From contig CANMFL010000001.1 in the NCBI GenBank assembly GCA_947497185.1, positions 186,001 through 250,000 on the forward strand: a stretch of 64,000 nucleotides of DNA, given 5' to 3'. The stretch is from an uncultured Paracoccaceae bacterium. Its GTDB lineage: Bacteria > Pseudomonadota > Alphaproteobacteria > Rhodobacterales > Rhodobacteraceae. The notes under the pieces were generated by a model, which saw nothing but the letters and a program-made list of their open reading frames with translations, searched no databases and was not told the DNA's origin. This document shows, piece by piece, positions 52,473 through 60,539 of the stretch (within the stretch, counting starts at the first letter, position 1; every line of letters starts with the position of its first letter). The position numbers and the translations under genes were made by a program.

Positions 52473-53305
52473 GTGCCGCTCCAAGCTGTGCGATCCAACA
52501 CGGGAAGTTCGTCGCGTTTTTCTTCCATTTGCGGCACGGCCGCCAGCAGACCTCGTGTGTATGGATGCGTGGCTTTGTGCAGGTCGCGGGCATCGCAGCT
52601 TTCGACAACTTCGCCGGCGTGCATCACCAGAATGCGGTCGCAATAGCGGGCAACGAGGTTCAGATCGTGGGAAATAAGGATCAACCCCATGCCCTTGTTC
52701 GTGACAAGCTCGTCAATTAAATCAAGCACTTGCGCTTGCACTGAAACATCCAACGCCGATGTAGGCTCGTCGGCGATCAAAAGATCGGGTTGCGGGATCA
52801 GCATCATCGCGATCATGATCCGTTGGCCCATACCGCCCGACACCTCGTGGGGGTACATTTTGACAACGCGCTCTGGGTCGTTGATGCGCACAGCCTCTAA
52901 CATCTCGATCACCCTTGCGGCGATGTCCTTGCGGGCGATGCGTTCATGCGTTTTTAGCGCCTCAGCGATCTGGTCGCCAATGGTCATAACTGGATTAAGC
53001 GAAAATTTCGGGTCCTGCATGATCATCGATATCCGTGCGCCGCGCACCTTGCGCATGGCGCGTTCGGATAAGGCCTGCAGATCATTCCCGTCGAACATCA
53101 GCTTGTCGGCAACCTGACGGCCCGGACTACGGATCAACCGCAAAATCGCCCGTCCCGTCATGGATTTGCCAGAGCCGCTTTCGCCAACAATCCCGAGACG
53201 CTCGCGGCCCAGCGTGAACGACAGCCCTTTGACCACGTCCACGCGACCCGTCGGGGTCGGAAAACTGACCCGCAGGTTTTCGACATCAAGCAAAGTGTCG
53301 GTCAT
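52469..53305 (-). CDS. Peptide-type ABC transporter ATPase, DppD class
   Basis: 278 residues from ATG 53305; the longer frame overlaps the permease gene. Walker A GESGSGKS, MIMQDPKFSLNPVM, signature VSGGMGQRIMIAMML, Walker [13 protein letters not shown] and H-loop ISHDLNL. HPYTRGLLAAVPQMEE near the end is typical. Overlaps the permease by 4 bases. Confidence 0.9.
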   Translation of the reverse strand: MTDTLLDVENLRVSFPTPTGRVDVVKGLSFTLGRERLGIVGESGSGKSMTGRAILRLIRSPGRQVADKLMFDGNDLQALSERAMRKVRGARISMIMQDPKFSLNPVMTIGDQIAEALKTHERIARKDIAARVIEMLEAVRINDPERVVKMYPHEVSGGMGQRIMIAMMLIPQPDLLIADEPTSALDVSVQAQVLDLIDELVTNKGMGLILISHDLNLVARYCDRILVMHAGEVVESCDARDLHKATHPYTRGLLAAVPQMEEKRDELPVLDRTAWSGT

Positions 53306-54207
53306 GATTTGCCCTCTTGTTTGGGGTCCAGCACATCGCGCAGGCCATCGCCGAGGAAACAAAACCCAAGCGACACAAGGATGATCGCAAAACCGGGCAT
53401 GGTCGCTACCCACCATTGATCAAGAATGAACGTGCGGCCACGCGAAATCATCGCACCCCATTCCGGCAACGGCGGCTGTGCGCCGAGCCCCAAAAAGCCA
53501 AGCCCAGCAGCTGTCAGAATGATCCCCGCCATATCAAGCGTGACGCGCACAATCATCGAAGACGTACATAACGGCAGCACATGGCGCATGATGATCCGCG
53601 TGTGCGACGCGCCAACGAGCCGTGTCGCGGCGATGAATTCCGAGTTGCGAAAGGTCAGCGTTTCAGCCCGCGCAATACGGGCATAAGCGGGCCAAGACGT
53701 GATGGCGATCGCAATAATCGCATTCTCGATACCGGGGCCGAGGGCTGCGACAAAGGCGAGTGCCAAGATCAGCTTGGGCATCGACAGAAACACATCCGTC
53801 ACGCCCATCAACACCTTATCGGTCCAACCGCCGAAATAGCCGGATACCGCCCCGATGATCAGGCCTAAAGGCGCAGAAATTATCGCAACCAATGCGACAA
53901 TCATCAGCGTAATGCGTGCGCCGAAAATCACGCGGCTCAGGATATCGCGGCCTAGCTCGTCCGTGCCCATCCAATGCGCAGCAGAGGGTGGCAACAGACG
54001 TGCGCCCAAGTCCTGGCCTAACGGCGAATGCGGCGCGATCCATGGTGCGAACAATGCCGCAAAGACCAGCAGCAGCAGGATGATCGCCCCGACAACGGCC
54101 AGCGGGTTGCGCAGCAACGCCCGCAGCATCCGGTAGCTGTTGCCTAGGTTGGCCTGCATCCGCGACTGCGGTGAATCGTCGAGTAACCAGCTTTGCATGT
54201 TTGTCAT
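53302..54207 (-). CDS. Peptide-type ABC transporter permease, DppC class
   Basis: 301 residues. APHSPLGQDLGARLLPP, GTDELGRDILSRVIFGARI and the EAA loop AATRLVGASHTRIIMRHVLP are DppC signatures. About six helices. It begins 12 bases after the DppB-class gene stop and overlaps the DppD-class gene. Confidence 0.9.
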   Translation of the reverse strand: MTNMQSWLLDDSPQSRMQANLGNSYRMLRALLRNPLAVVGAIILLLLVFAALFAPWIAPHSPLGQDLGARLLPPSAAHWMGTDELGRDILSRVIFGARITLMIVALVAIISAPLGLIIGAVSGYFGGWTDKVLMGVTDVFLSMPKLILALAFVAALGPGIENAIIAIAITSWPAYARIARAETLTFRNSEFIAATRLVGASHTRIIMRHVLPLCTSSMIVRVTLDMAGIILTAAGLGFLGLGAQPPLPEWGAMISRGRTFILDQWWVATMPGFAIILVSLGFCFLGDGLRDVLDPKQEGKS

Positions 54208-54219
54208 GTCGCAGATCTC

Positions 54220-55263
54220 CTAGCGGCTACGCGGGTCAAGGATGCGGTAGAGAACATCCGACATCTTATTGATCAAAATGAACACGGACCCGATGACCAA
54301 CGTGGACCCCAGCACCGCATTCATGTCGGCATTGAGCAGGGCAACGGTCAGGTAATTGCCGATGCCGGGCCAGCTGAACACGGTTTCAATCATCACCGAT
54401 CCTTCGAGCAGTGCCGCATAAGAAAGACCGATCACCGTGATCAGCTGTACGCGGATCGGGCGAAAACCATGCACCCAGATCACACGCCACTCGGACACGC
54501 CTTTGACACGGGCGGTGGTGATATATTCCTGCCCCAACTGGTCCAGCATAAAGCTACGCGTCATCCGCGCGATATAGGCCAGTGAAAAGAACCCGAGGAT
54601 CGTTGCGGGCAAAATCAAGTGATCCAACGCGTTCCAGAACACGTCCCAATCGCCTGATAATGCGGAATCCACCAGCATCAGCCCTGTGCGCTGTTCCACC
54701 AGTCCTTCGTAAAAAATATCAACGCGACCTGGCCCTGACACCCAACCGAGCGTTGCGTAGAACAGGACCAGCCCTACAAGACCAAGCCAGAACGCGGGCA
54801 CCGAATAGCCGAGCAATGCAAAAACACGGATGATTTGATCCACCCATGTTCCCTTGCGTGCGGCAGCCCAAACGCCCAGTGGCACACCCAGCCCCACGCC
54901 AATCGCAATCCCCAGCGTCGCCATTTCCAACGTCGCAGGGAACACCCGTGCAAGGTCGCTCGCAACAGGACGGTTTGTCGAGACAGACCGCCCCAAATCG
55001 CCTTGGAACACGTCACCGACGTAGTTTACAAACTGTATGATCAGTGGACGATCCAGCCCCATTGCAATCTTGGCGATATCGTATTGCTCTTGCGTGGCAC
55101 GGTCGCCGACAACGGACAACACCGGATCAATCGGGATGACGCGGCCAATGAAAAACGTGATCGCCAGCAGCCCGACAAACGTCAGCAACGTGACAATGAC
55201 AAATCCGACCGTCGCACGCAGGATAGCCCAGAACCGTCTGCTGGTGATCATCTGCATACTCAT
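54220..55263 (-). CDS. Peptide-type ABC transporter permease, DppB class
   Basis: 347 residues; a second ATG at 55257 is possible. The first helix is at about 10-35; PIDPVLSVVGDRATQEQYDIAK and LDRPLIIQFVNYVGDVFQGDLGRS are the DppB motifs, and ITTARVKGVSEWRVIWVHGFRP the EAA loop. First gene of the reverse importer operon, divergent from the XRE-cupin regulator. The binding protein is encoded on the other strand at 56199. Confidence 0.88.
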   Translation of the reverse strand: MSMQMITSRRFWAILRATVGFVIVTLLTFVGLLAITFFIGRVIPIDPVLSVVGDRATQEQYDIAKIAMGLDRPLIIQFVNYVGDVFQGDLGRSVSTNRPVASDLARVFPATLEMATLGIAIGVGLGVPLGVWAAARKGTWVDQIIRVFALLGYSVPAFWLGLVGLVLFYATLGWVSGPGRVDIFYEGLVEQRTGLMLVDSALSGDWDVFWNALDHLILPATILGFFSLAYIARMTRSFMLDQLGQEYITTARVKGVSEWRVIWVHGFRPIRVQLITVIGLSYAALLEGSVMIETVFSWPGIGNYLTVALLNADMNAVLGSTLVIGSVFILINKMSDVLYRILDPRSR

Positions 55264-55420
55264 GGGCGCGGCCTTTCGTGATAGTTGGCAAGCCTCGGAT
55301 GGCCGGCGCCACCGGTTTATGGGTCTCTCACATCATTTTCACCCCGTTTTGATACGCCAAAGCGCACAATGGGGATCGAGATTTCTGCGCACAGTTGGAA
55401 ACATTTTTTATCTGAATGCA

Positions 55421-55450
55421 AATAATTTTTTGTGTTGCACAATAATTTTT
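55421..55450. promoter_or_regulatory. Paired AATAATTTTT repeats 20 bp apart, candidate XRE-cupin operator
   Basis: AATAATTTTT occurs at 55421-55430 and 55441-55450, exactly two helical turns apart, with TTGTG-TTG-CACAA palindromic between them (55430-55442). The site lies in the 281-base gap between the divergent permease operon and the XRE-cupin gene, 95 bases before the latter. Repeated sites are usual for XRE-cupin (PuuR-type) repressors (inference). Confidence 0.5.
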
Positions 55451-55544
55451 TTTCTACAAAGCTGAGATCAGCACTGTGACACCCCGTCGGATTCTTGATC
55501 CCATGGGTGCGCTCTAGACGGCTAACATTGACGACAGGACCACA

Positions 55545-56162
55545 ATGAGCACGACACCAGAAAAAACCGGACATCAACTCGGCGCAAAAATCCGCAAGCG
55601 CCGCAAAAAGCAAAACCTGACATTGCAGGCTTTGTGTGATGCCTCCGGCGTTTCTGTGGGATACCTGAGCCAAGTGGAACGTGACAATGCGACACCGTCT
55701 TTGGGAACCTTGGCACAAATTGCCGACGCATTGGGTGTGCGGCTGGAATACTTCATCGCCTCTCACAAGCCGACAGATGGTCTGACCCGTGAGGATCACC
55801 GCCCGCGATTTGCTTTGGCGAATTCATCACTGACCTACGAGGCCCTCGCCTCGGATTTTGCAGGCTCCGAATTGTCGAGCTACCTGCTGCATGTGCCCGT
55901 CGGATACACATCCGAGGCTGTCAGCCACGAAGGCGAAGAAATCATCTACGTCCTTGAGGGCGAGATCCAACAGACGCTTGGCGATCAGGTTTTTCTTATG
56001 AAAACAGGAGATTGCCTGCACTATAGCGGCGAGACGCCCCACACGTGGAGCAATCCGTCAGACACACCGGCGCGTATTCTTTGGACCGGAACGCTTACGG
56101 TGCTTAGCCGCATTGGTGCGGCCAAACACCCGAAATTACCCGATGAACCAGAGGCGGTTTAA
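55545..56162 (+). CDS. XRE-family regulator with cupin sensor
   Basis: 205 residues. The N-terminal helix-turn-helix (about 10-65) shows LTLQALCDASGVSVGYLSQVERDNATPSLGTLAQIADAL; the C-terminal cupin (about 115-190) has EGEEIIYVLEGEIQQTLG and GDCLHYSGETPHTWSN. Such regulators sense amines, amino acids or peptides. It lies between the divergent importer genes and 36 bases before the binding-protein gene, so it likely controls both transcripts. Confidence 0.9.
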   Translation: MSTTPEKTGHQLGAKIRKRRKKQNLTLQALCDASGVSVGYLSQVERDNATPSLGTLAQIADALGVRLEYFIASHKPTDGLTREDHRPRFALANSSLTYEALASDFAGSELSSYLLHVPVGYTSEAVSHEGEEIIYVLEGEIQQTLGDQVFLMKTGDCLHYSGETPHTWSNPSDTPARILWTGTLTVLSRIGAAKHPKLPDEPEAV

Positions 56163-56198
56163 CCGTCCATTTAGATATCACCCAACAAGGAGATTTCC

Positions 56199-57788
56199 GT
56201 GAAACACCTAAAATCCACCCTCATGGCAAGCGCGCTGATCCTGCCGCTCGCGGCACCTGCCGCGTTTGCCGAAACGCCTGACGGCATGCTCGTCGTTGCG
56301 CAGAACATTGACGACATCGTCGCCATTGATCCGGCACAAGCCTACGAATTCACCTCCGGCGAACTTGTCACCAACCTCTATGATCGCCTGATCCAATACG
56401 ACGCCGAAGACACAACCGTTCTGGCTGCTGGGCTTGCCTCAAGCTGGGAAGCCGACGACGACGCCAAGACCATCACATTCACACTGCGTGACGGCGCAAC
56501 TTTTGCGTCCGGCAATGCGGTCACACCCGACGACGTGATCTATTCGTTGTCACGGGTAATCAAACTGAACCTGACGCCAGCCTTCATCCTGACGCAGCTT
56601 GGCTGGACGCCAGAAAACATCGACACGATGGTCACAGCCGAAGGCAATACCGTCACCGTCAAATACGAGGGCGATTTTTCGTCTGCATTCGTGTTGAACG
56701 TGCTGGCATCGCGCCCTGCCTCTATCGTCGATAGCGTCTTGGTGCAGGAAAATGCCGTCGATGGCGACATGGGCAACGCATGGTTGAACGAAAATGCTGC
56801 GGGTTCCGGCCCGTTTGTGCTGGATAACTACTCCCCTGCCCAGTTGATCCGCCTGAGCGCCAATGAAACGTATTTCAACGGTGAACCAGCCATCGAAAGC
56901 GTCATCATTCGCCACGTTGCAGAAGCCGCGACACAGCAATTGCTGCTGGAACAAGGCGACGTTGATTTGGCCCGCAATCTGACACCAGACCAAATCGCGT
57001 CCCTTGATGATGACGGCATCAAAGTCGAAACCTTCCCGCAAGCCGCCGTGCATTTTCTGTCGTTCAACCAAAAGACAGACAGCCTGACTGATCCCGCGAT
57101 CTGGGAAGCGGCGCGTTACCTTGTCGATTACAAAGGCATGACCGACACGATCATCAACGGTCAAATGGAAATCCATCAGGCGTTCTGGCCAAAGGGTTTC
57201 CCTGGGTCTTACGACGAAACGCCTTTCACCTACGATCTGGAACGCGCAAAACAAATCCTTGCGGATGCTGGCATCGAGACCCCGATCACTGTGACGCTTG
57301 ACGTGATCAACGCGCCACCGTTCACGGATATGGCGCAATCGTTGCAAGCCAGCTTTGCCGATTCAGGGATCAACTTTGAAATCCTGCCCGGCACTGGTGC
57401 GCAAGTCATCACCAAATACCGCGAACGGACCCATCAGGCGATGTTGCTGTATTGGGGCCCAGACTTCATGGACCCGCACTCAAACGCCAAAGCGTTTGCG
57501 TATAACTCCGACAACTCTGACGAGAACTATGCCGCGACAACAACATGGCGCAATGCGTGGGCCGTGCCTGACAAAATGAACGCCCGCACAATGGCTGCTT
57601 TGTCAGAAGCTGATCCAGAAACACGTCTGGAAATGTACCGCGAGTTGCAACAAGACGTGCAGGAGTCGTCACCGATCGTCATCATGTTCCAAGCGGCCTA
57701 TCAGGTCGCAATGGACGAAGATGTGACCGGCTACGTGAACGGCGCGACTTCTGATTTCGTTTACTACCGCCTTGTGAACAAAGACTAA
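56199..57788 (+). CDS. Peptide-type ABC transporter substrate-binding protein (family 5)
   Basis: 529 residues. Sec-type signal peptide cleaving after AAFA. Family 5 features: IVAIDPAQAYEFTSGELVTNLYDRLIQYD, GATFASGNAVTPDDVIYSLSRV and GSGPFVLDNYSP. It delivers its ligand to the DppBCDF-class proteins encoded at 51717-55263. It is followed by an M24 peptidase gene, so the ligand is likely a peptide or N-acyl compound (inference). An AAGGAG site lies 9 bases upstream. Confidence 0.9.
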   Translation: MKHLKSTLMASALILPLAAPAAFAETPDGMLVVAQNIDDIVAIDPAQAYEFTSGELVTNLYDRLIQYDAEDTTVLAAGLASSWEADDDAKTITFTLRDGATFASGNAVTPDDVIYSLSRVIKLNLTPAFILTQLGWTPENIDTMVTAEGNTVTVKYEGDFSSAFVLNVLASRPASIVDSVLVQENAVDGDMGNAWLNENAAGSGPFVLDNYSPAQLIRLSANETYFNGEPAIESVIIRHVAEAATQQLLLEQGDVDLARNLTPDQIASLDDDGIKVETFPQAAVHFLSFNQKTDSLTDPAIWEAARYLVDYKGMTDTIINGQMEIHQAFWPKGFPGSYDETPFTYDLERAKQILADAGIETPITVTLDVINAPPFTDMAQSLQASFADSGINFEILPGTGAQVITKYRERTHQAMLLYWGPDFMDPHSNAKAFAYNSDNSDENYAATTTWRNAWAVPDKMNARTMAALSEADPETRLEMYRELQQDVQESSPIVIMFQAAYQVAMDEDVTGYVNGATSDFVYYRLVNKD

Positions 57789-57797
57789 TCGACACAT

Positions 57798-57823
57798 CAG
57801 GTCGCCGCAATCGTGGCGGCCTG
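57798..57823 (+). terminator. Intercistronic hairpin, probable partial terminator
   Basis: Stem CAGGTCGCC / GGCGGCCTG (one G-T pair) with an 8-base loop, followed by AACACCCTTTTCC. It sits between the binding-protein and M24 peptidase genes and may lower expression of the second relative to the first. Confidence 0.5.
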
Positions 57824-57856
57824 AACACCCTTTTCCTATATTTTCCGGAGCCTATC

Positions 57857-58978
57857 GTGAACACGCCTGCCCTGACCCAATCCCGCCTGTCCAAACTCCG
57901 CACGCGGATGTCTGAGACACAAACCGATCTTGTGGCGTTAGGTCCGTCCAGCCATATGGCGTGGCTGTCAGGTGTACATCCCCACGGCGACGAACGCCCT
58001 GTGATGCTGTTGGTCGCCCAAGACTATGCGGGTTTCTTGATGCCTTCTCTGAACGGTGCCGCCGCACGCGACGCCACTGATCTGCCGTTCCACGAATGGC
58101 GCGATGATGAAGGCCCCGAAGCCGCTCTGACCGACCTGCTCAAAGCCGCGTCCGCCACAGGGTCCGGGCTGTCTGTTGTGCTAGATGAAACCATGCGCAC
58201 CGATTTTGCTTTGCGGCTTCTGGATGCGATGGACGCGCCCAAGCGTCGCTTTACCGATGATACCGTCGCCCTGTTACGCGCCGCAAAGGACGACGCCGAA
58301 TATGACGCGATCAAAGCCGCGCATGTTTTGAATGACGGCGCTGTGCAAGCAGCCTTTGCCGCCTTGCGCGAAGGCATCACAGAGCGCGAAATCGAAGGCG
58401 TGATCAACGCGCACTACAAAGAAAACGGCGCAACGCTGGAATTCTGTTCTGTCTGTTTCGGCGCATCCGGCGCGTTCCCGCATCACTACTCAGGCGACAC
58501 CAAACTCACAGCAAACACCGCTATCTTGCTAGACACAGGATGCCGCCTGAACGGTTACCCGTCCGACATGACCCGTTGCGGGTTCTTTGGTACGCCCGAC
58601 GAGAGCTACACCGAGGTTTTCAACGTCGTTGAGCAAGCCGTAGAAGCCGCGCTCGCAATTGCCAAACCCGGCGTCTTGGCCCGCGATATCGACAAGGCCG
58701 CGCGTGACGTCATCACAGCGGCAGGTTACGGCGACAAGTTCCTGCACCGCACGGGCCACGGCCTTGGCATCGATATCCACGAGCCACCTTACATCGCCGC
58801 AAATTCCGATGTCGTGCTGAACGAAGGCAACGTTTTTTCAATCGAACCCGGCATCTATCTGTCCGGTGAATTTGGCGTGCGGCTCGAAGAAATCGTGATC
58901 CTGCGCAAAGACGGCCCCGAAATCTTTTCGGACATGCCGCGCAAGCTCGTGCAGGTAAACACGGACGGTGCCAGCTAA
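57857..58978 (+). CDS. M24-family metallopeptidase (Xaa-Pro aminopeptidase/creatinase fold), GTG start
   Basis: 373 residues from GTG 57857 with CCGGAG upstream. N-terminal creatinase-type domain (1-135), then the pita-bread catalytic domain. Metal ligands are in LLDTGCRLNGYPSDMTR (two Asp), HRTGHGLGIDIHEPP (His), FSIEPGIYL (Glu) and RLEEIV (Glu). All five ligands are present, so it should be an active metal hydrolase, cleaving Xaa-Pro or another amide bond, rather than metal-free creatinase. Downstream of the peptide-binding protein gene, it likely processes the imported substrate. Confidence 0.88.
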   Translation: MNTPALTQSRLSKLRTRMSETQTDLVALGPSSHMAWLSGVHPHGDERPVMLLVAQDYAGFLMPSLNGAAARDATDLPFHEWRDDEGPEAALTDLLKAASATGSGLSVVLDETMRTDFALRLLDAMDAPKRRFTDDTVALLRAAKDDAEYDAIKAAHVLNDGAVQAAFAALREGITEREIEGVINAHYKENGATLEFCSVCFGASGAFPHHYSGDTKLTANTAILLDTGCRLNGYPSDMTRCGFFGTPDESYTEVFNVVEQAVEAALAIAKPGVLARDIDKAARDVITAAGYGDKFLHRTGHGLGIDIHEPPYIAANSDVVLNEGNVFSIEPGIYLSGEFGVRLEEIVILRKDGPEIFSDMPRKLVQVNTDGAS

Positions 58979-59068
58979 GGTTTGAACCGCCGACACTTGG
59001 GTCGCAGCGACCACTTGCATGGTTTCGTGGGAACAGCACAGCACCTTCCCTGAAATCATCCACTCTAC

Positions 59069-59099
59069 AGGGGCACGACTGCAAAACAGTCGTGCCTCT
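59069..59099. terminator. Hairpin after the M24 peptidase gene
   Basis: GGCACGACTG / CAGTCGTGCC perfect 10-bp stem, extended by G-T and A-T pairs to about 13, with a CAAAA loop. Ninety bases past the peptidase stop. The T tract after it is weak. Confidence 0.7.
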
Positions 59100-59131
59100 A
59101 TTGCGTTGCCCATGCGATACACATCAAACGC

Positions 59132-59156
59132 GGAACTGAATCGGTGCTGTGACGTT
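59132..59156 (+). promoter_or_regulatory. ECF-sigma-like promoter (GGAAC-N16-CGTT) before the entericidin gene
   Basis: GGAAC at 59132-59136 and CGTT at 59153-59156, 16 bases apart, match the promoter consensus of the alphaproteobacterial general stress sigma factor EcfG. It ends 32 bases before the entericidin-like ATG. Many EcfG regulons include entericidin-like genes, but Rhodobacterales often lack EcfG, so another ECF factor is possible. Confidence 0.5.
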
Positions 59157-59188
59157 AGTAAGTTGTAACTTCCAAAAGGAACGCAACC

Positions 59189-59332
59189 ATGACTATCGTC
59201 CGTATCTCAGCATTCGTTTTTAGTTTAGTAACACTTGCCGCCTGCGAGACCATCGAAGGCGCGGGACAAGACCTGTCATCCGCAGGTAGTGCCATCAGCG
59301 ATGCGAGCAACGAGGTTCAGCAGGATCTCTAG
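59189..59332 (+). CDS. Entericidin-like small lipoprotein
   Basis: 47 residues. The signal ISAFVFSLVTLAAC ends in a lipobox (LAAC, Cys19), followed by ETIEGAGQDLSSAGSAISDA, the typical entericidin A/B body. It should be a small lipoprotein of the cell envelope; in E. coli entericidins form an antidote/toxin pair linked to stress-induced lysis. An AAGGA site precedes the ATG, and a stress-type promoter lies upstream. Confidence 0.85.
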   Translation: MTIVRISAFVFSLVTLAACETIEGAGQDLSSAGSAISDASNEVQQDL

Positions 59333-59528
59333 GCTCAGTCACGTCGCAGTCACGATCCTGCTCGTCCGTGTCGATGATGCGAGAGCCTCTAACAGACTTT
59401 CGCATAACATCGCGCCTGCAACAGTGATCGCCCGATAAATCGCATCCGATCACGGGATGAGATTTTTGAAATATGCGTGTGCCCCACCCCTTAAAGAAAA
59501 CGCATGATTGACCAAGGATCACTCCACA

Positions 59529-60539
59529 ATGAGCACCGCTTCCGGTCTTTTAGAAATCAGACCTGAAGGGCTATATTGCCCGCCGGGCGGCTTCTACATT
59601 GATCCGGTCAAACCCGTGGACAAAGCGCTGATCACCCATGGCCATGCGGACCACGCGCGGGCGGGCCATGGCGCGGTCATGGCGACATCGCAAACGCTTG
59701 ATATTATGGCGATCCGCTATGGCGAGGACTTCACTGGCAGCCGACAAATCGCCAACGGGACCCAAACGGTAAACGACGTCAGCGTGTCCTTTCATCCGGC
59801 AGGACATGTGCTTGGTTCGGCGCAGATCAAGATAACCCACAAATCAACCGGAACGGCCGTCATCACAGGCGATTATTCAAGGCAGCCCAATCCGGCATGC
59901 GCCCCGTTTGAGCCCGTACCCTGCGACATACTCGTGACCGAAGCGACCTTTGCCCTGCCGGTATTCCGTCACCCCGACCCGCTGGGCGAAATCGCGCGGG
60001 TTCTCGCCTCTATCGAGGCGTTTCCTGACCGTGCACACCTGATCGGCGCCTACGCACTCGGTAAGGCACAGCGCGTCATAATGCTGTTGCGCATGGCCGG
60101 ATGGGACTGTCCGATTTTCATCCACGGCGCGTTGCAACGGCTTTGCGATTACCACATCGACCAAGGCGTTCCTTTGGGCGATCTACGGCCCGCAACGATT
60201 GATCGCGGCAAGAAGTCGGATTTCGCAGGTCAGATCATTCTCGGGCCACCCTCCGCATTCGCGGCAACTTGGGCGCAACGGTTTCCCGATCCGGTGATCT
60301 GCTTTGCAAGCGGTTGGATGCAAGTCCGCGCACGCGCGCGTCAACGCGGCGTCGAGTTGCCACTTATTATCTCCGATCATGTCGATTGGCCGGACCTGAC
60401 CCAAACGATCACCGAACTGAACCCCGCAGAAACATGGGTTACGCACGGACGAGAAGACGCGCTTTTGCGCTGGTGCGAACTGCAAGGACGCACGGCCCGC
60501 CCGCTTCGGCTGTTAGGCTATGAAGAGGAGCAGGACTAA
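59529..60539 (+). CDS. Ligase-associated DNA exonuclease (metallo-beta-lactamase fold)
   Basis: 336 residues from ATG 59529; a TTG at 59508 is an alternative. The metal motif THGHADHAR (HxHxDH) near residue 38, PAGHVLGSAQ and TGDYSR mark the MBL/beta-CASP-like nuclease encoded with ATP-dependent DNA ligases. It should trim DNA ends in repair. Its stop overlaps the ligase start (TAATG), so the two are coupled. Confidence 0.9.
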   Translation: MSTASGLLEIRPEGLYCPPGGFYIDPVKPVDKALITHGHADHARAGHGAVMATSQTLDIMAIRYGEDFTGSRQIANGTQTVNDVSVSFHPAGHVLGSAQIKITHKSTGTAVITGDYSRQPNPACAPFEPVPCDILVTEATFALPVFRHPDPLGEIARVLASIEAFPDRAHLIGAYALGKAQRVIMLLRMAGWDCPIFIHGALQRLCDYHIDQGVPLGDLRPATIDRGKKSDFAGQIILGPPSAFAATWAQRFPDPVICFASGWMQVRARARQRGVELPLIISDHVDWPDLTQTITELNPAETWVTHGREDALLRWCELQGRTARPLRLLGYEEEQD

